A stretch of DNA of 64,000 nt from positions 689,620-753,619 of the forward strand of contig NZ_KI913949.1 of NCBI RefSeq assembly GCF_000332095.2, read 5' to 3'. A program made the translations under genes and the position numbers. Positions 21,599 through 32,107 of this stretch are shown in pieces. The first letter of the stretch is position 1. Every line of letters begins with the position of its first letter. The notes under the pieces were generated by a model, which saw only the letters and a program-made list of their open reading frames with translations, was not told the origin of the DNA and did not search any database. The stretch comes from Leptolyngbya sp. PCC 6406. GTDB lineage: Bacteria > Cyanobacteriota > Cyanobacteriia > Phormidesmidales > Phormidesmidaceae.

Positions 21599-22522
21599 TT
21601 ACTTTCGCTTACCACCGAATAAACCAAACAGACCACCGCCTTTAGCCTTGTCACCTTCGGCACTTTTAGCAGTAGACTTACCCACTCGGGGTTCCAGCAG
21701 CTTAGCAAGATTATCGTTGGGATTAATCTCTAAAGCCCGCTTGATATGGATTCGAGCCATGGTGGTCTGCCCCGCCTTAAGGTATAAATTAGCCAAATAG
21801 CTATGGCACTCCGCATTGTTGGGGTGAGACTGAATCGCCTCCCGCATTTCGAGAATGCCCCGAGAAAAGTCATTCTTCGCCTCAAATTCTTTCGCCCGGT
21901 TGAGATAGCGCTCAATAATTGAGGCGCGATGCTGGCGGGGAGACGTTGGAGCCGATGCTGGCGTAGCAGCGGAGGTGGGAGCCGTACTGTCGTTATTGGC
22001 GGCAGCAGGAGCCGCACTGGGAGCGGCAGTAGGGGCACCACCTGCGCCAGCAGTGCGCACAAGGTAGGCCAAATTAAGTTCGCTAATTTGACCAGTAATG
22101 GACAGCACCTGCTCTAACGAGGCGTACTGTTCATCTGCGAGGGGCTGGAGACTGCTGTTGTAGACGCTGTCTACATTACTATTTTTGGAGCCCACCAGTT
22201 CCTGGGCTGGGGCAAACTGAAGCTGGAGCGCCTCGGGTTGTTTGCTGAGCTGTTGGCCTCGCATTTTTAGGACAATCCGGTATTCTGTTGCTTCTTTTTC
22301 CTGGGTCAGTTTCTCATAGGCCGGGTTCACCATTTTGGAGAGAAACTCACTGGCCTGCTGCTTTTCATCGACAGTGGCTCCACTGAGACTGTCAGGGTGC
22401 AGTTTCCGAGCAATTTTGAGATAACGCTTGCGAATTTGCTTGGCATCCGCCTCTAGGGGGACGCCCAAGATGGCGTGATAGTCAGTGAAATCAAACTTAA
22501 AGAGCCCTTGATCGATATTCAT
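21599..22522 (-). CDS. J-domain protein with C-terminal TPR-like repeat
   Basis: DYHAILGVPLEADAKQIRKRYLKIARKLHPDSLSG; LANLYLKAGQTTMARIHIKRALEINPND. Confidence 0.88.
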   Translation of the reverse strand: MNIDQGLFKFDFTDYHAILGVPLEADAKQIRKRYLKIARKLHPDSLSGATVDEKQQASEFLSKMVNPAYEKLTQEKEATEYRIVLKMRGQQLSKQPEALQLQFAPAQELVGSKNSNVDSVYNSSLQPLADEQYASLEQVLSITGQISELNLAYLVRTAGAGGAPTAAPSAAPAAANNDSTAPTSAATPASAPTSPRQHRASIIERYLNRAKEFEAKNDFSRGILEMREAIQSHPNNAECHSYLANLYLKAGQTTMARIHIKRALEINPNDNLAKLLEPRVGKSTAKSAEGDKAKGGGLFGLFGGKRK

Positions 22523-22750
22523 GACTATGTGTGATCTCCCCCAGCCATCTGGATGAATGTCTTCACTTTACTTGACCCCAGCATACTCGTTGCATCCCTC
22601 AGAGATACTGTTCAGGCGATACCATTTTGTCTCCCATTCAATTTCGGAGAGACATTAACCTACATCGCATCGAATAGGTTTTCTGGAACTTGACTGGAAT
22701 TTTGCTGGGAATTGCCGGTGAACGTTGATGGGGGAAGTGAGATCTCAGGC

Positions 22751-23602
22751 TTAATCCTGAAGCGTGATCCCTTTGAAGCCCGCCCAAGGCTTGACCTGCC
22801 CCAGCACCTGACTCATAGGACGGTGGAGGGAACCATTGCTGGCCAGAATTCGCCCCGAAAACAAATCAAAAGTGCCTTCATCATAGGCCGTTACCCGCCC
22901 CCCTGCCTCCTCAACAAGCACTGCCCCCGCTGCTAGATCCCAGGGCGCTAGTCCTCGCTCCCAGTAGCCATCTAAACGGCCACAGGCCACATAGGCTAAA
23001 TCCAAGGCCGCCGACCCGCCTCGCCGAACTCCCCGAGTCAGGTGGGTGAAGTGGCAAAATTCAGCGTAGTTATTATCCAGGGTTTCCCGGCGGTCGTAGG
23101 CAAATCCTGTGACCAATAGGCTCTCCTCCAAACGCTTAGTGCGGGAAACCTGAATCGGCTCCCGGTTCAGGGTTGCTCCCAGTCCCGTAGCAGCCCGAAA
23201 TAGATCCTGATGAAAGGGGTCGTAGACCACGCCGACGGTGGGTTTGCCCGCCACCAACAATCCAATGGATACCGCAGAGAAGGGATACTGATGGGCATAA
23301 TTTGTGGTGCCATCGAGGGGATCAATGGCCCACAGATAGGTATTCTCGCGATTCCCCATCTGTCCAGATTCTTCCGCTAAAATCGCGTGCTCGGGCAAGT
23401 GTCGTTGCATGACCGCCAGCACTGCTGCTTCCGAGGCTTTATCCGCTTCTGTGACCAGATCTCCAGATCGGCCCTTTTGCTCAATGCTCTTTAATTTGCC
23501 CCAGTAGCGTTGGAGAATGGCCCCTCCGGTCAAGGCGGCCTCTGTAGCGATGTCGAGGTACTGCTGGAGATGCTGGGGGGATAAATCTGTCATTGCAGGC
23601 AT
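22751..23602 (-). CDS. Inositol monophosphatase family protein
   Basis: AILAEESGQ; WAIDPLDGTTNYAHQYPF; APWDLAAGAVLVEEAGG. Confidence 0.93.
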   Translation of the reverse strand: MPAMTDLSPQHLQQYLDIATEAALTGGAILQRYWGKLKSIEQKGRSGDLVTEADKASEAAVLAVMQRHLPEHAILAEESGQMGNRENTYLWAIDPLDGTTNYAHQYPFSAVSIGLLVAGKPTVGVVYDPFHQDLFRAATGLGATLNREPIQVSRTKRLEESLLVTGFAYDRRETLDNNYAEFCHFTHLTRGVRRGGSAALDLAYVACGRLDGYWERGLAPWDLAAGAVLVEEAGGRVTAYDEGTFDLFSGRILASNGSLHRPMSQVLGQVKPWAGFKGITLQD

Positions 23603-23716
23603 GGGATAACCAATGGGGAGAACAGTGCGGGCATCGTGGGCATGGGCGGGCTAGGTAAAAGGGAACAGAAATACCTATAGATTCCGACAGTCAATTCTGT
23701 CGTTTCAGGGTTTGGC

Positions 23717-24451
23717 CTAGGGTTCTGAGGCCGGGGCCACAGCGGTGGATCGGCGAAAGTCGTCAGGACTTTGGCGCAGGGGTTGAGCTGGATTCCACAC
23801 CCCCAACCCGAGGATTCGTGCTCGCTCTTGGGCGTAGATCAGCTTTTCTCGGTGAGGATGGTGGGCAAGGGCGGCTTCATCCAAAAAGACACAGCCCGCT
23901 TCAAGGAGGGTCTCGTTTATGAGGCGATCGCCCCACCAGACATTAGCCCAAAGACGACCGTAGCTATCGGCGTTGGCGGAGGCTGGCTCAATGCGGACAA
24001 CTTGCCGCTGCACCTGGTCCCGCAGGCAGTTCCGCGCCTCTGGCCCCCAGGGTTCTTGCTTCAGGTCTGGGGCGGTTATGGCACTGAGGCGAATTTTGTC
24101 CACTGTCAAGGCGCTATTTATTGGTAATGGATAGAGCAGTTCTAAGGTTTGTCCACTCTGGACCCGATCTACGGTAGCGGGCATGCCTGGGGGCTGGGCT
24201 TGGAGACTATTCCCTAGGAGGAGACTGAATCCAACCCCAAGCCCAATGACCCAACTGGGAGATGGCCGGATCTGATCGATGATTTTAGAAATAGAGTGAC
24301 ATGCAGTTGAATTGCGTACATCCCTGAGGGCGCACAGTCGTGCGCCCTTACCTTGGGCGTAGTGAATTGAGATGAATACCGCTATGGTTTTGAAGATCTT
24401 GGTGATTCCGAAGATCTCGCAAACTTTGGCTAGAAGCGCTGAGATACCCAT
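23717..24451 (-). CDS. Thermonuclease (SNase-like) family protein; N-terminus uncertain
   Basis: VDKIRLSAITAPDLKQEPWGPEARNCL...YGRLWANVWWGDRLINETLLEAGCVF; the upstream part overlaps a perfect palindrome at 24327-24348. Confidence 0.82.
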   Translation of the reverse strand: MGISALLAKVCEIFGITKIFKTIAVFISIHYAQGKGARLCALRDVRNSTACHSISKIIDQIRPSPSWVIGLGVGFSLLLGNSLQAQPPGMPATVDRVQSGQTLELLYPLPINSALTVDKIRLSAITAPDLKQEPWGPEARNCLRDQVQRQVVRIEPASANADSYGRLWANVWWGDRLINETLLEAGCVFLDEAALAHHPHREKLIYAQERARILGLGVWNPAQPLRQSPDDFRRSTAVAPASEP

Positions 24452-24463
24452 AGATCCAAGGAC

Positions 24464-24832
24464 TTAATCATCCTCTAGGGGCAACCCGAACCGGACTTTC
24501 CCTTTGCCAAAGTAACGACCAAACTGAAGTTCGTAAACTTCGTCCTCGTCTTGGGTCTCTACGTCTACATCGGAGCGGGGGTAGCTGACGCAGAGCAGGG
24601 CGTAGCCGCGATCGCGCAGATCCGGCGATAGGCCCATAGCTTCGGGTTGGTACAGTTCCCCGGAGAGAACCCGCACCGCACACGTGGTACAGGCTCCATT
24701 GCGGCAGGCAAAGGGCAGGTTTACCCCTTGATTTTCTGCGGATTGCAGAATGTAGCGATTTTCAGGGACCTCAACGGTGTAGTGGTGGTGCCGCTGGCGA
24801 TCGTGGATGCGAACAGTGTGGGAACGGGTCAT
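24464..24832 (-). CDS. 2Fe-2S ferredoxin (ORF track shows a longer open frame)
   Basis: ENQGVNLPFACRNGACTTCAVRVLSGELYQPEAMGLSPDLRDRGYALLCVSYPRSD; ATG of MTRSHTVRIHDRQ at 24832. Confidence 0.93.
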   Translation of the reverse strand: MTRSHTVRIHDRQRHHHYTVEVPENRYILQSAENQGVNLPFACRNGACTTCAVRVLSGELYQPEAMGLSPDLRDRGYALLCVSYPRSDVDVETQDEDEVYELQFGRYFGKGKVRFGLPLEDD

Positions 24833-25066
24833 GCCAAGGCTAACGGGGGTATGGGATGGTTGGGCGCAGCAGAGTGCTCGTAGATCTATGCTCTCACAGG
24901 ACTCCCGCTGTAACTGCAAACTGCTGCCTTTCCGGTGAGGCGGCGGGTCATTTTCTTGCCGGAAGATGGCTAGAAAGATGGATGTCTGGCACCATTCAGC
25001 GTCCCATTTCAGGTAGTATAGGAAACTGTGGCGAGATTGGCATTGCTTCAATCTCCCCCTTGAATT

Positions 25067-25154
25067 GGAGAGATGGCCGAGTGGTTGAAGGCGCAGCACT
25101 GGAAATGCTGTTTAGGCTAACCGTCTAACGAGGGTTCGAATCCCTCTCTCTCCG
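25067..25154 (+). tRNA. tRNA-Ser (GGA)
   Basis: ggagagatggccgagtggttgaaggcgcagcactGGAaatgctg...gggttcgaatccctctctctccg; acceptor GGAGAGA/TCTCTCC; long variable arm. Confidence 0.95.
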
Positions 25155-25357
25155 TTGACTGAGGTTTCTAGCAGAAGGTGCTTGAAAATCCCTAGTACTG
25201 GGCGGCGTAAATACTCTAACCGTTCTATCGTGCACACCTCGGCCCCTCACCCTAGCCCTCTCCCAAGGGAAGAGGGGACCGGAATAATGTTGGGCTGGTG
25301 CGACAGAATAGTAAGCCTATTTCAGCCTAGGTGTACTAGTTCTGTGGACTGTGACGC

Positions 25358-27259
25358 CTATGCCTCCAGCATTTGCAGCTTGTAAAGACTGGCATAAAGT
25401 CCTCCCTGGGCTAGCAGGTGGTCGTGGCTGCCCTGTTCCACCAGTTCTCCCTGCTTCAGCACCAGAATTCGGTCTACGTTGCGAATCGTGGAGAGACGGT
25501 GGGCGATGATGATGGCGGTGCGATTTTCCAGTAGGCGTTCTAGAGCTTCCTGAATCAGTGCCTCGGTGCCCACATCCAAGTTCGCGGTTGCTTCGTCCAG
25601 AATCAAAATGCTGGGGTTGCGAATGGCGGCACGGGCAAAGGCTAGGAGTTGCTTCTGGCCTCCGGACAGGTTTGTCCCCCGCTCTCTTAACATCGTGTTG
25701 TAGCCCTGGGGCAATGCCTCAATGAGGCCATCTACATTGGTGCGGGCAGCGGCGTCCTGAACGGCGGCTAGGGAATAATGTTCGCCTAGGGTGATGTTGC
25801 TCTTGACATCCCCCGCAAATAGAAAGCCGTCTTGCAAGATCACTGCCATTCGTCGCCGCAGTTCCGCCTGGGGAAGATCGCGAATACTGACCCCATCCAG
25901 CAGAATATCCCCTTGGCTTACGTCATAGAGGCGGCACAGCAGGCGAATAATGGAGCTTTTTCCGGCTCCTGTGGGGCCGACGAGGGCAACCTTCTCGCCG
26001 GGACGAATGGTAAAGTCTAATCGTTTGAGCACATACTCGTCGGATTTGTAGCCAAACCAAACGTCACGAAAGCGAATTTCAGCCGCACGGGGGGTAACCT
26101 GCTGGTCATTAGGAATGGGGGGTTGACCATCGCCCCCTAGAGCCCTGGGGGTTGGACTGGGCGAACCTGAACTGGCTGCGATAGCCCATTTGGGATGGTC
26201 TTTGACCATCGCACCTTTTGGATCCTGAATTTCTACTGCCACGCTAAACAGATCGGTAATCCGCTCTACGGCGGTAAATCCTGCCTGGATTGAGGTGAAC
26301 TTATCGGCAAATTGCCGCAGGGGATCAAATAAACGCTGGGCAAACAAAATAAATGATGCCAGGGTGCCAAAGGTGAGAGCATCCTGCATCACCAGAACCC
26401 CCCCCAGCCAGAGAACTGCTGCGATCGCAGCTAGGGCCACCCACTCCAACGTAGCGGAGACCGCTGAATCGTAGAAGATCGTCTTATCCACCGCCCGAAT
26501 ATACTGCTGATTTACAGCACGGAAGCGCTCCGAGTTGAAGCGTTCCCGCCGAAAGATCTGCACCACATTGATACCAGTGATATTCTCCTGGAGATTGGCA
26601 TTCAGCTCCGATAGCTTTTCCCGTGCTCGATAGTTGGCCTTGCGATACTGCTGCTGAAAATACACAATCAGCCAGGTTACGGGAACCAGCATAGTCAACA
26701 ACAGCAACGCTAGTTGCCACTGCAAAAACAGCATCGTCACCGCGATCACGCCGATGGAAAACAGATCGCTAAAAATGCCCACTGCCCCCGTAGAAAAGAC
26801 ATCCCCCAGGGCATCTACATCACTGGTTAGGCGCGTGATCAGCCTGCCCACGGGGGTGTGGTCAAAGAATCGCATGGCTAAGGCGGTGACATGGTGAAAC
26901 AGATCATTGCGAATATTCGCCGTGATTCGCTGCCCCACCCGCTGAACCAAGTAGCTTTGCCACCCGTCTAGAGCCAACCGGACCGCCACTGTTGCCAAAA
27001 GCAGACCCACCAGGAAATTCAACCCGCCCTGAAGGCTTCGACCCTCCAGAAACCACGCCACGGGCTCTGCCCGAATCAGGGAGATGGCCTGTCCAATCAA
27101 AATCGGCTGCGCCGCGTTGGCCAGAGATAGGGGCACCAGCAAGACAAACGGGAGCCACAGCTCCCGCCGTTGTGCCCGAATATAGGGCCACAGCCGCAAA
27201 AATAGTCGCCAGTCACTTTGGCGCTCCGCAGCAGGTATTGAAGCGGTTACAGCGGTCAT
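25358..27259 (-). CDS. ABC transporter, fused permease/ATPase (MsbA/lipid A-type exporter)
   Basis: Walker A GPTGAGKSS, signature LSGGQKQLLAFARA, Walker B ILILDEATANLD; linker enlarged by repeat-derived sequence (~26105-26215). Confidence 0.95.
   Translation of the reverse strand: MTAVTASIPAAERQSDWRLFLRLWPYIRAQRRELWLPFVLLVPLSLANAAQPILIGQAISLIRAEPVAWFLEGRSLQGGLNFLVGLLLATVAVRLALDGWQSYLVQRVGQRITANIRNDLFHHVTALAMRFFDHTPVGRLITRLTSDVDALGDVFSTGAVGIFSDLFSIGVIAVTMLFLQWQLALLLLTMLVPVTWLIVYFQQQYRKANYRAREKLSELNANLQENITGINVVQIFRRERFNSERFRAVNQQYIRAVDKTIFYDSAVSATLEWVALAAIAAVLWLGGVLVMQDALTFGTLASFILFAQRLFDPLRQFADKFTSIQAGFTAVERITDLFSVAVEIQDPKGAMVKDHPKWAIAASSGSPSPTPRALGGDGQPPIPNDQQVTPRAAEIRFRDVWFGYKSDEYVLKRLDFTIRPGEKVALVGPTGAGKSSIIRLLCRLYDVSQGDILLDGVSIRDLPQAELRRRMAVILQDGFLFAGDVKSNITLGEHYSLAAVQDAAARTNVDGLIEALPQGYNTMLRERGTNLSGGQKQLLAFARAAIRNPSILILDEATANLDVGTEALIQEALERLLENRTAIIIAHRLSTIRNVDRILVLKQGELVEQGSHDHLLAQGGLYASLYKLQMLEA
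26178..26212 (-). repeat. 35-bp palindromic repeat, copy a (inside the ABC transporter CDS)
   Basis: Reverse complement GCGATGGTCAAAGACCATCCCAAATGGGCTATCGC. Confidence 0.75.
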
Positions 27260-27496
27260 GGAGTAGTCCTAAATGAGTTCTGTCTAACTAGGGAGACTAA
27301 ACCTGGCCCAAGTCCAGAAGTGAAATTTTCCCGGTGGGGAAACTCCAGATTTCGAGCTGGACTTGGTATAGGCTAGTGTTCCGTTAGGAAAATTTTGACG
27401 GGTCGAAGATCCTTGAAATTTTTTAACCCCAACTAAACTTCAGGATTTCGGTCCCCTGCCGATCATGAATGGACTGAGCACTAGGGATATTAGGTG

Positions 27497-27524
27497 CTTG
27501 GGAGCGTTATGGAACGCTCCCAAG
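27497..27524. terminator. Hairpin downstream of hisG (possible terminator; no T-run)
   Basis: cttgggagcgtt atgg aacgctcccaag. Confidence 0.4.
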
Positions 27525-27545
27525 CCCTCCCAACACTCAGGGGAG

Positions 27546-28190
27546 TTACGCGATCGCTAGGGCCTCCTGCCTCAGCTTATCGATCCACTCATTCATCTGA
27601 TCTGCATTGATCCGATAGCTGATAGGGTGGGCGATCAGGCGGGCAGTGCTTTGGTAGAGCACCTCTAGCTCCACCAGATTGTTTTCCTGGAGAGTGCGCC
27701 CAGTGGATACCAAGTCTACGATAGCCTCCGACATCCCCGTGATGGGTCCCAACTCCACCGAGCCATAGAGGGGCACGATGTCTACGGGTAGGTCCAACCC
27801 TTGGAAATAGTCCCGAGCGCAGTTGACAAACTTAGAAGCTACCCGGCTATGGGGAGGAAGGTCCAAGGCTGATCGATAGGGGCTCGTTGCCTTTACCGCC
27901 ACCGACATCCGGCAATTGCCAAATCCCAGATCCGCCAGTTGAGCCACTGCGGGTTGCTTTTCCTTGAGCACGTCGTAGCCGACAATGCCCAACTGTGCCT
28001 GCCCATACTCCACGTACACGGGAACGTCTTGAGTCCGCACCAGCAATGCCTGGGCCTGACCCCTGGGATCGGATATCTGAAGTTGCCGATTTGCAGGATC
28101 AAGAAAAGCGCTGAAATCCAATCCAATCGCCTGAAACAGCCGAATACCGTCCTTGAGCAGCGCCCCCTTGGGGAGTGCAATGGTCAACAT
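27546..28190 (-). CDS. hisG: ATP phosphoribosyltransferase catalytic subunit (short form)
   Basis: [27 protein letters not shown]...[13 protein letters not shown]...[15 protein letters not shown]. Confidence 0.96.
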   Translation of the reverse strand: MLTIALPKGALLKDGIRLFQAIGLDFSAFLDPANRQLQISDPRGQAQALLVRTQDVPVYVEYGQAQLGIVGYDVLKEKQPAVAQLADLGFGNCRMSVAVKATSPYRSALDLPPHSRVASKFVNCARDYFQGLDLPVDIVPLYGSVELGPITGMSEAIVDLVSTGRTLQENNLVELEVLYQSTARLIAHPISYRINADQMNEWIDKLRQEALAIA

Positions 28191-28737
28191 AGTGATCCTA
28201 ATATGCAATGGCTTCCCGATCCTATCAGGATGTTCGGCTCCTTCCCTCGCTGGGTGACGACTAGGGGCTGTGGACAATCCAAGCCAGATTCCTGGTTATG
28301 GGGCGGTTACAGCCCCTGGCTTGATGCCGTAGGGCGGGCCTGGTCATGCCTACCTCACAAGGGTTTCCCCGTTAATTGTTCACACGTCCTAGGGGGAGGG
28401 GCAGTTAGGGGAATGACTTCAAGGGGAATAACTTCAATAGGATGGCCTATTCATCACGGCGGTGGATCAGGTGACTATCGATCCCCATCTCTGAGCCATG
28501 TCTACCCATCCCCCCACACCGTAGTAGAATCTAAAGGTTTGTAAACCTACTCTCATTTCAGAGGTACAGCGGACTTTGGCGGTCTCAACCCCAGGGTTGG
28601 GCAGAATTGGCTACGCGGATTTCCGTCGAGGGGCTAATGGGCGATAGTCCTGAGTTCCAGGCTTTCCACCATCGGCCTACCACCATACGCATAAAAGAAG
28701 CTGCTGTTTGAGATATTGCAGGAGACTAGCTCTGTCC

Positions 28738-29778
28738 ATGACTGTTACGACTGAAAAACCAGCTTCCGATGGATTTCCAAGTTCCCTCAGCGATATTCAG
28801 ATTAGAGACATTATTCAAACCCTTCCGGATCAATGCTTTGAAAAGGACTGGCGCTTAGCATGGCGGGCGGTGGGGATCAGTCTAGGGGCAGCGGCCTTGG
28901 GCTATTGGGCAATCGCAGTGTCTCCCCTATGGCTACTACCTTTGGCCTGGATTTTTACAGGTACGGCACTTACGGGCTGGTTTGTGATTGCCCATGACTG
29001 TGGACACCGTTCCTTTGCCAAGAAGCGATGGGTTAATGATTGGGTAGGGCATTTTTTCATGCTGCCCCTGATATATCCCTTCCATAGCTGGCGGCTCTTG
29101 CATGACCACCACCACGTCCATACCAATAAGTACGCTGTGGACAATGCTTGGCATCCCTGGGATATCCATGACTATTTACAGGCTCCCATCGCTATTAGCT
29201 CTAGCTATCGGGCCTTTCGCAGCCGACTTTGGTGGATGGCCTCGATCATTCACTGGGCCGGGATGCACTTTGCGCCTGGGAATGTCGCCCCCCGCGATCG
29301 CGCCAAGGTGAAAACCTCTGTAGTGGTCGTCCTAGTCTTTGCTGCTATTGCCTTCCCCACCCTGATTGCCACCACGGGTCTGTGGGGCTTGGTGAAATTC
29401 TGGTTGATGCCTTGGCTGGTGTATCACTTTTGGATGAGCACCTTCACCCTGGTGCACCATACCAGCATGGATATTCAGTTTCATCCCGCAGAGTCTTGGC
29501 AGGCTGCCCAAGCCCAACTGGCGGGTACCGTCCACTGTACCTATCCCCGCTGGATTGAGATGCTGTGTCATGACATTAACGTCCACATTCCCCACCATGT
29601 CTCCGTAGCGATTCCCTCCTATCGCCTACGGCAGGCCCATCGTAGTCTCAAGCAGCACTGGCGGCCCTATGTCCAAGAGCAGGTATTTTCCTGGCGGCTG
29701 CTCAAGGGCATCGTGGACTACTGTCACCTCTATCACCCCACCCACGCCTATCAGCGATTTTGCGAAACCCGCCGATAG
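28738..29778 (+). CDS. desA: Fatty acid desaturase, DesA-type (delta-12)
   Basis: [55 protein letters not shown]. Confidence 0.88.
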   Translation: MTVTTEKPASDGFPSSLSDIQIRDIIQTLPDQCFEKDWRLAWRAVGISLGAAALGYWAIAVSPLWLLPLAWIFTGTALTGWFVIAHDCGHRSFAKKRWVNDWVGHFFMLPLIYPFHSWRLLHDHHHVHTNKYAVDNAWHPWDIHDYLQAPIAISSSYRAFRSRLWWMASIIHWAGMHFAPGNVAPRDRAKVKTSVVVVLVFAAIAFPTLIATTGLWGLVKFWLMPWLVYHFWMSTFTLVHHTSMDIQFHPAESWQAAQAQLAGTVHCTYPRWIEMLCHDINVHIPHHVSVAIPSYRLRQAHRSLKQHWRPYVQEQVFSWRLLKGIVDYCHLYHPTHAYQRFCETRR

Positions 29779-29798
29779 GGGGTGAGGTGAGGAACTAC

Positions 29799-31031
29799 CT
29801 AATTCGCTGGGCCAATGGCCTCGATGGCAGCCTCTAGTGCGATCGCGACATGGGTCCAGTGGGTGCCTCCCTGGCAATAGGCAATGTAGGGCTCTCGCAA
29901 GGGGCCATCCGCCGATAGCTCTGAAGTGCTACCGTCTATAAACGTTCCTCCAGCCATAACTAACTCACTGTCATAACCGGGCATTCCAGCAGGCACAGGT
30001 TCAACATAGGCGTCAATGGGAGAATGGCGCTGGATAGCCTTACAAAAGGCAATAAGCTTGTCAGCACTGCCCAGTTCTATTGCCTGGATTACGTCCCGCT
30101 GAGGGGCATCGGGGGCGGGCTTGACAGGGTATCCCAGATTCGCCAAGGTGGTGGCGATCAGATAATTACCCTTCATGGCTTCTCCCACCATCTGGGGGGC
30201 GAGAAACAGTCCCTGGTAGAGCAAACGATTTTGTTGTAGGCTGGAGCCTCCACTGGCCCCTATGCCAGGTGCTGTCAGGCGGCAAGTGGCAGCAGCGACC
30301 AAATCCGCCCGTCCTGCTACATAGCCCCCCGCCGGGGCAATGGTGCCCCCCGGATTCTTAATCAATGATCCGGCCATTAGATCTGCCCCCACAGCCGTAG
30401 GCTCCTGAGTTTCCACAAACTCGCCGTAGCAGTTGTCCACAAAGCAGACCGTCCCAGGATTTTGCTGCTTCACCAAAGCCACGATGTTCTCAATTTCCGC
30501 AATGGTCAGGCTGGTTCGCCAGCTATAGCCGCAGGATCGCTGGATCAGTACCATTCGGGTGCGATCGCTCACCGCCGTCATCAGCCCATTCCAATCCACC
30601 TGTCCCGTTGCCGCCAGCGGCAAGACTCGATAGGTAATGCCAAACTCTATAAGGGAACCCTGACCTTGGCCCCGGAGTCCAATAACTTCCTCTAAGGTGT
30701 CATAGGGATTCCCTGCCACCGCCAACAGCTCGTCCCCTGGACGCAGAACCCCAAACAGGGCACAGGTGATCGCATGGGTTCCCGAGACAAACTGAACTCG
30801 TACGGCGGCAGCCTCTGCCTCCATCACCGAGGCAAACACCTGATCTAGGGTGTCTCGTCCCAGATCATCGTGACCATAGCCAGAGACACTGGCAAAGTGG
30901 TGGCTGCCCACCCGGTGTTCTCGAAAGGCAGCCAGCACTCGACTCAGGTTTTTCTTGACCTGAGCGTCGATTCCATAAAAAATTTGGAATAATTCCGGAT
31001 TTGAAAGCTCTAGCGTTTTCAATTGTCCCAT
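29799..31031 (-). CDS. Methionine gamma-lyase / 'aluminum resistance' family PLP enzyme
   Basis: SGYGHDDLGRDTLDQVFA; QRSCGYSWRTSLTI; FVDNCYGEFVE; MAGSLIKNPGGTIAPAGGYVAG. Confidence 0.9.
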   Translation of the reverse strand: MGQLKTLELSNPELFQIFYGIDAQVKKNLSRVLAAFREHRVGSHHFASVSGYGHDDLGRDTLDQVFASVMEAEAAAVRVQFVSGTHAITCALFGVLRPGDELLAVAGNPYDTLEEVIGLRGQGQGSLIEFGITYRVLPLAATGQVDWNGLMTAVSDRTRMVLIQRSCGYSWRTSLTIAEIENIVALVKQQNPGTVCFVDNCYGEFVETQEPTAVGADLMAGSLIKNPGGTIAPAGGYVAGRADLVAAATCRLTAPGIGASGGSSLQQNRLLYQGLFLAPQMVGEAMKGNYLIATTLANLGYPVKPAPDAPQRDVIQAIELGSADKLIAFCKAIQRHSPIDAYVEPVPAGMPGYDSELVMAGGTFIDGSTSELSADGPLREPYIAYCQGGTHWTHVAIALEAAIEAIGPAN

Positions 31032-31116
31032 CCCGGTTTAGTTCGCGTTAAAGTCCCTGCGGGTTTATTTTCTCGCGGATTAACATTCACTTGTTCATAA
31101 TCTGAGACGTTCTCGA

Positions 31117-31935
31117 ATGACTGTTGCAACTCCCAACGTCCAACCCCGCATCAACTGGCCGACAGCGGTCTTTATGGTGCTGATCCACGCCCTTACCCTA
31201 TTGGCCCTGATTCCAGGTAATACCACCTGGGGGGCCGTGGGCATTGCCCTTGCCCTCCACTGGATCACAGGCTGTCTTGGCATTACTTTGGGGTGGCATC
31301 GCCTGATTGCCCACCGCAGTTTTCAAGTGCCCAAGTGGCTAGAGTACTTTTTTGTGATCTGCGGCAGCTTGGCTTGCCAGCATGGCCCCATCGAGTGGGT
31401 GGGGTTGCATCGTCATCACCATCGCTTTTCAGATCAAGAGGCCGATCATCACAACTCGGGGCGAGGCTTCTGGTGGAGCCACATGGGCTGGATTTTCCAT
31501 GAAGTCCCTTCCCAGGCGGAAGTATATCGCTTTACCCGAGACATCAGCAGCGATCCAGTGTATCAGTTCTGTAATCGCTACTTCCTGCCCATGCAACTGC
31601 CCCTAGCGATCGGCCTTTATTTGATGGGGGGCTGGCCCTTTGTGGTGTGGGGGATTTTCGTTCGCCTTGTTGTGGTGTACCACTGCACCTGGTTGGTCAA
31701 CAGCGCCACCCACAAGTTTGGCTACCGCAGCCATGAGACCGACGATGCCTCCACGAACTGCTGGTGGGTTGCCGTGCTTACCTACGGTGAAGGTTGGCAC
31801 AATAACCACCACGCCTTTCAACATTCTGCCCGCCATGGGTTGCAATGGTGGGAAATTGATCTGACTTGGATGCACATCCGCCTACTGAAGGCTCTGGGGC
31901 TTGCCTCTAAAATCAAGCTGGCTAGCGATGCTTAG
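31117..31935 (+). CDS. desC: Acyl-lipid delta-9 desaturase, DesC-type
   Basis: LGWHRLIAHRSF; GLHRHHHRFSDQEADHHNSGRGFWWSHMGW; GEGWHNNHHAFQHSARHGL. Confidence 0.92.
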   Translation: MTVATPNVQPRINWPTAVFMVLIHALTLLALIPGNTTWGAVGIALALHWITGCLGITLGWHRLIAHRSFQVPKWLEYFFVICGSLACQHGPIEWVGLHRHHHRFSDQEADHHNSGRGFWWSHMGWIFHEVPSQAEVYRFTRDISSDPVYQFCNRYFLPMQLPLAIGLYLMGGWPFVVWGIFVRLVVVYHCTWLVNSATHKFGYRSHETDDASTNCWWVAVLTYGEGWHNNHHAFQHSARHGLQWWEIDLTWMHIRLLKALGLASKIKLASDA

Positions 31936-31945
31936 TCCTCTCTAG

Positions 31946-32083
31946 GGGTGTCAACGTAAGCCGAGACAATATGGGCTCCGAGGAATTCAGGAGTCAGGAG
32001 TCAGAATCCAGTAATCTCCTAGATTCTGGCTCCTAACTCCTAACTCCTCCCCAGGAGATTGGTCCCGCTTTGAGTTGATACCC
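31946..32083. mobile_element. MITE-like element, copy A (inverted relative to copy B)
   Basis: Ends GGGTGTCAAC...GTTGATACCC; reverse complement aligns with 47399-47529 along its length. Confidence 0.7.
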
Positions 32084-32107
32084 TTCCTTAGCGCTACTGC
32101 CTAAGGA

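Noticed and set aside
24833-25099. Upstream extension of the 2Fe-2S ferredoxin ORF
   Set aside because: Ferredoxin homology begins at MTRSHTVRIHDR (24832); the extension reads as non-conserved leader.
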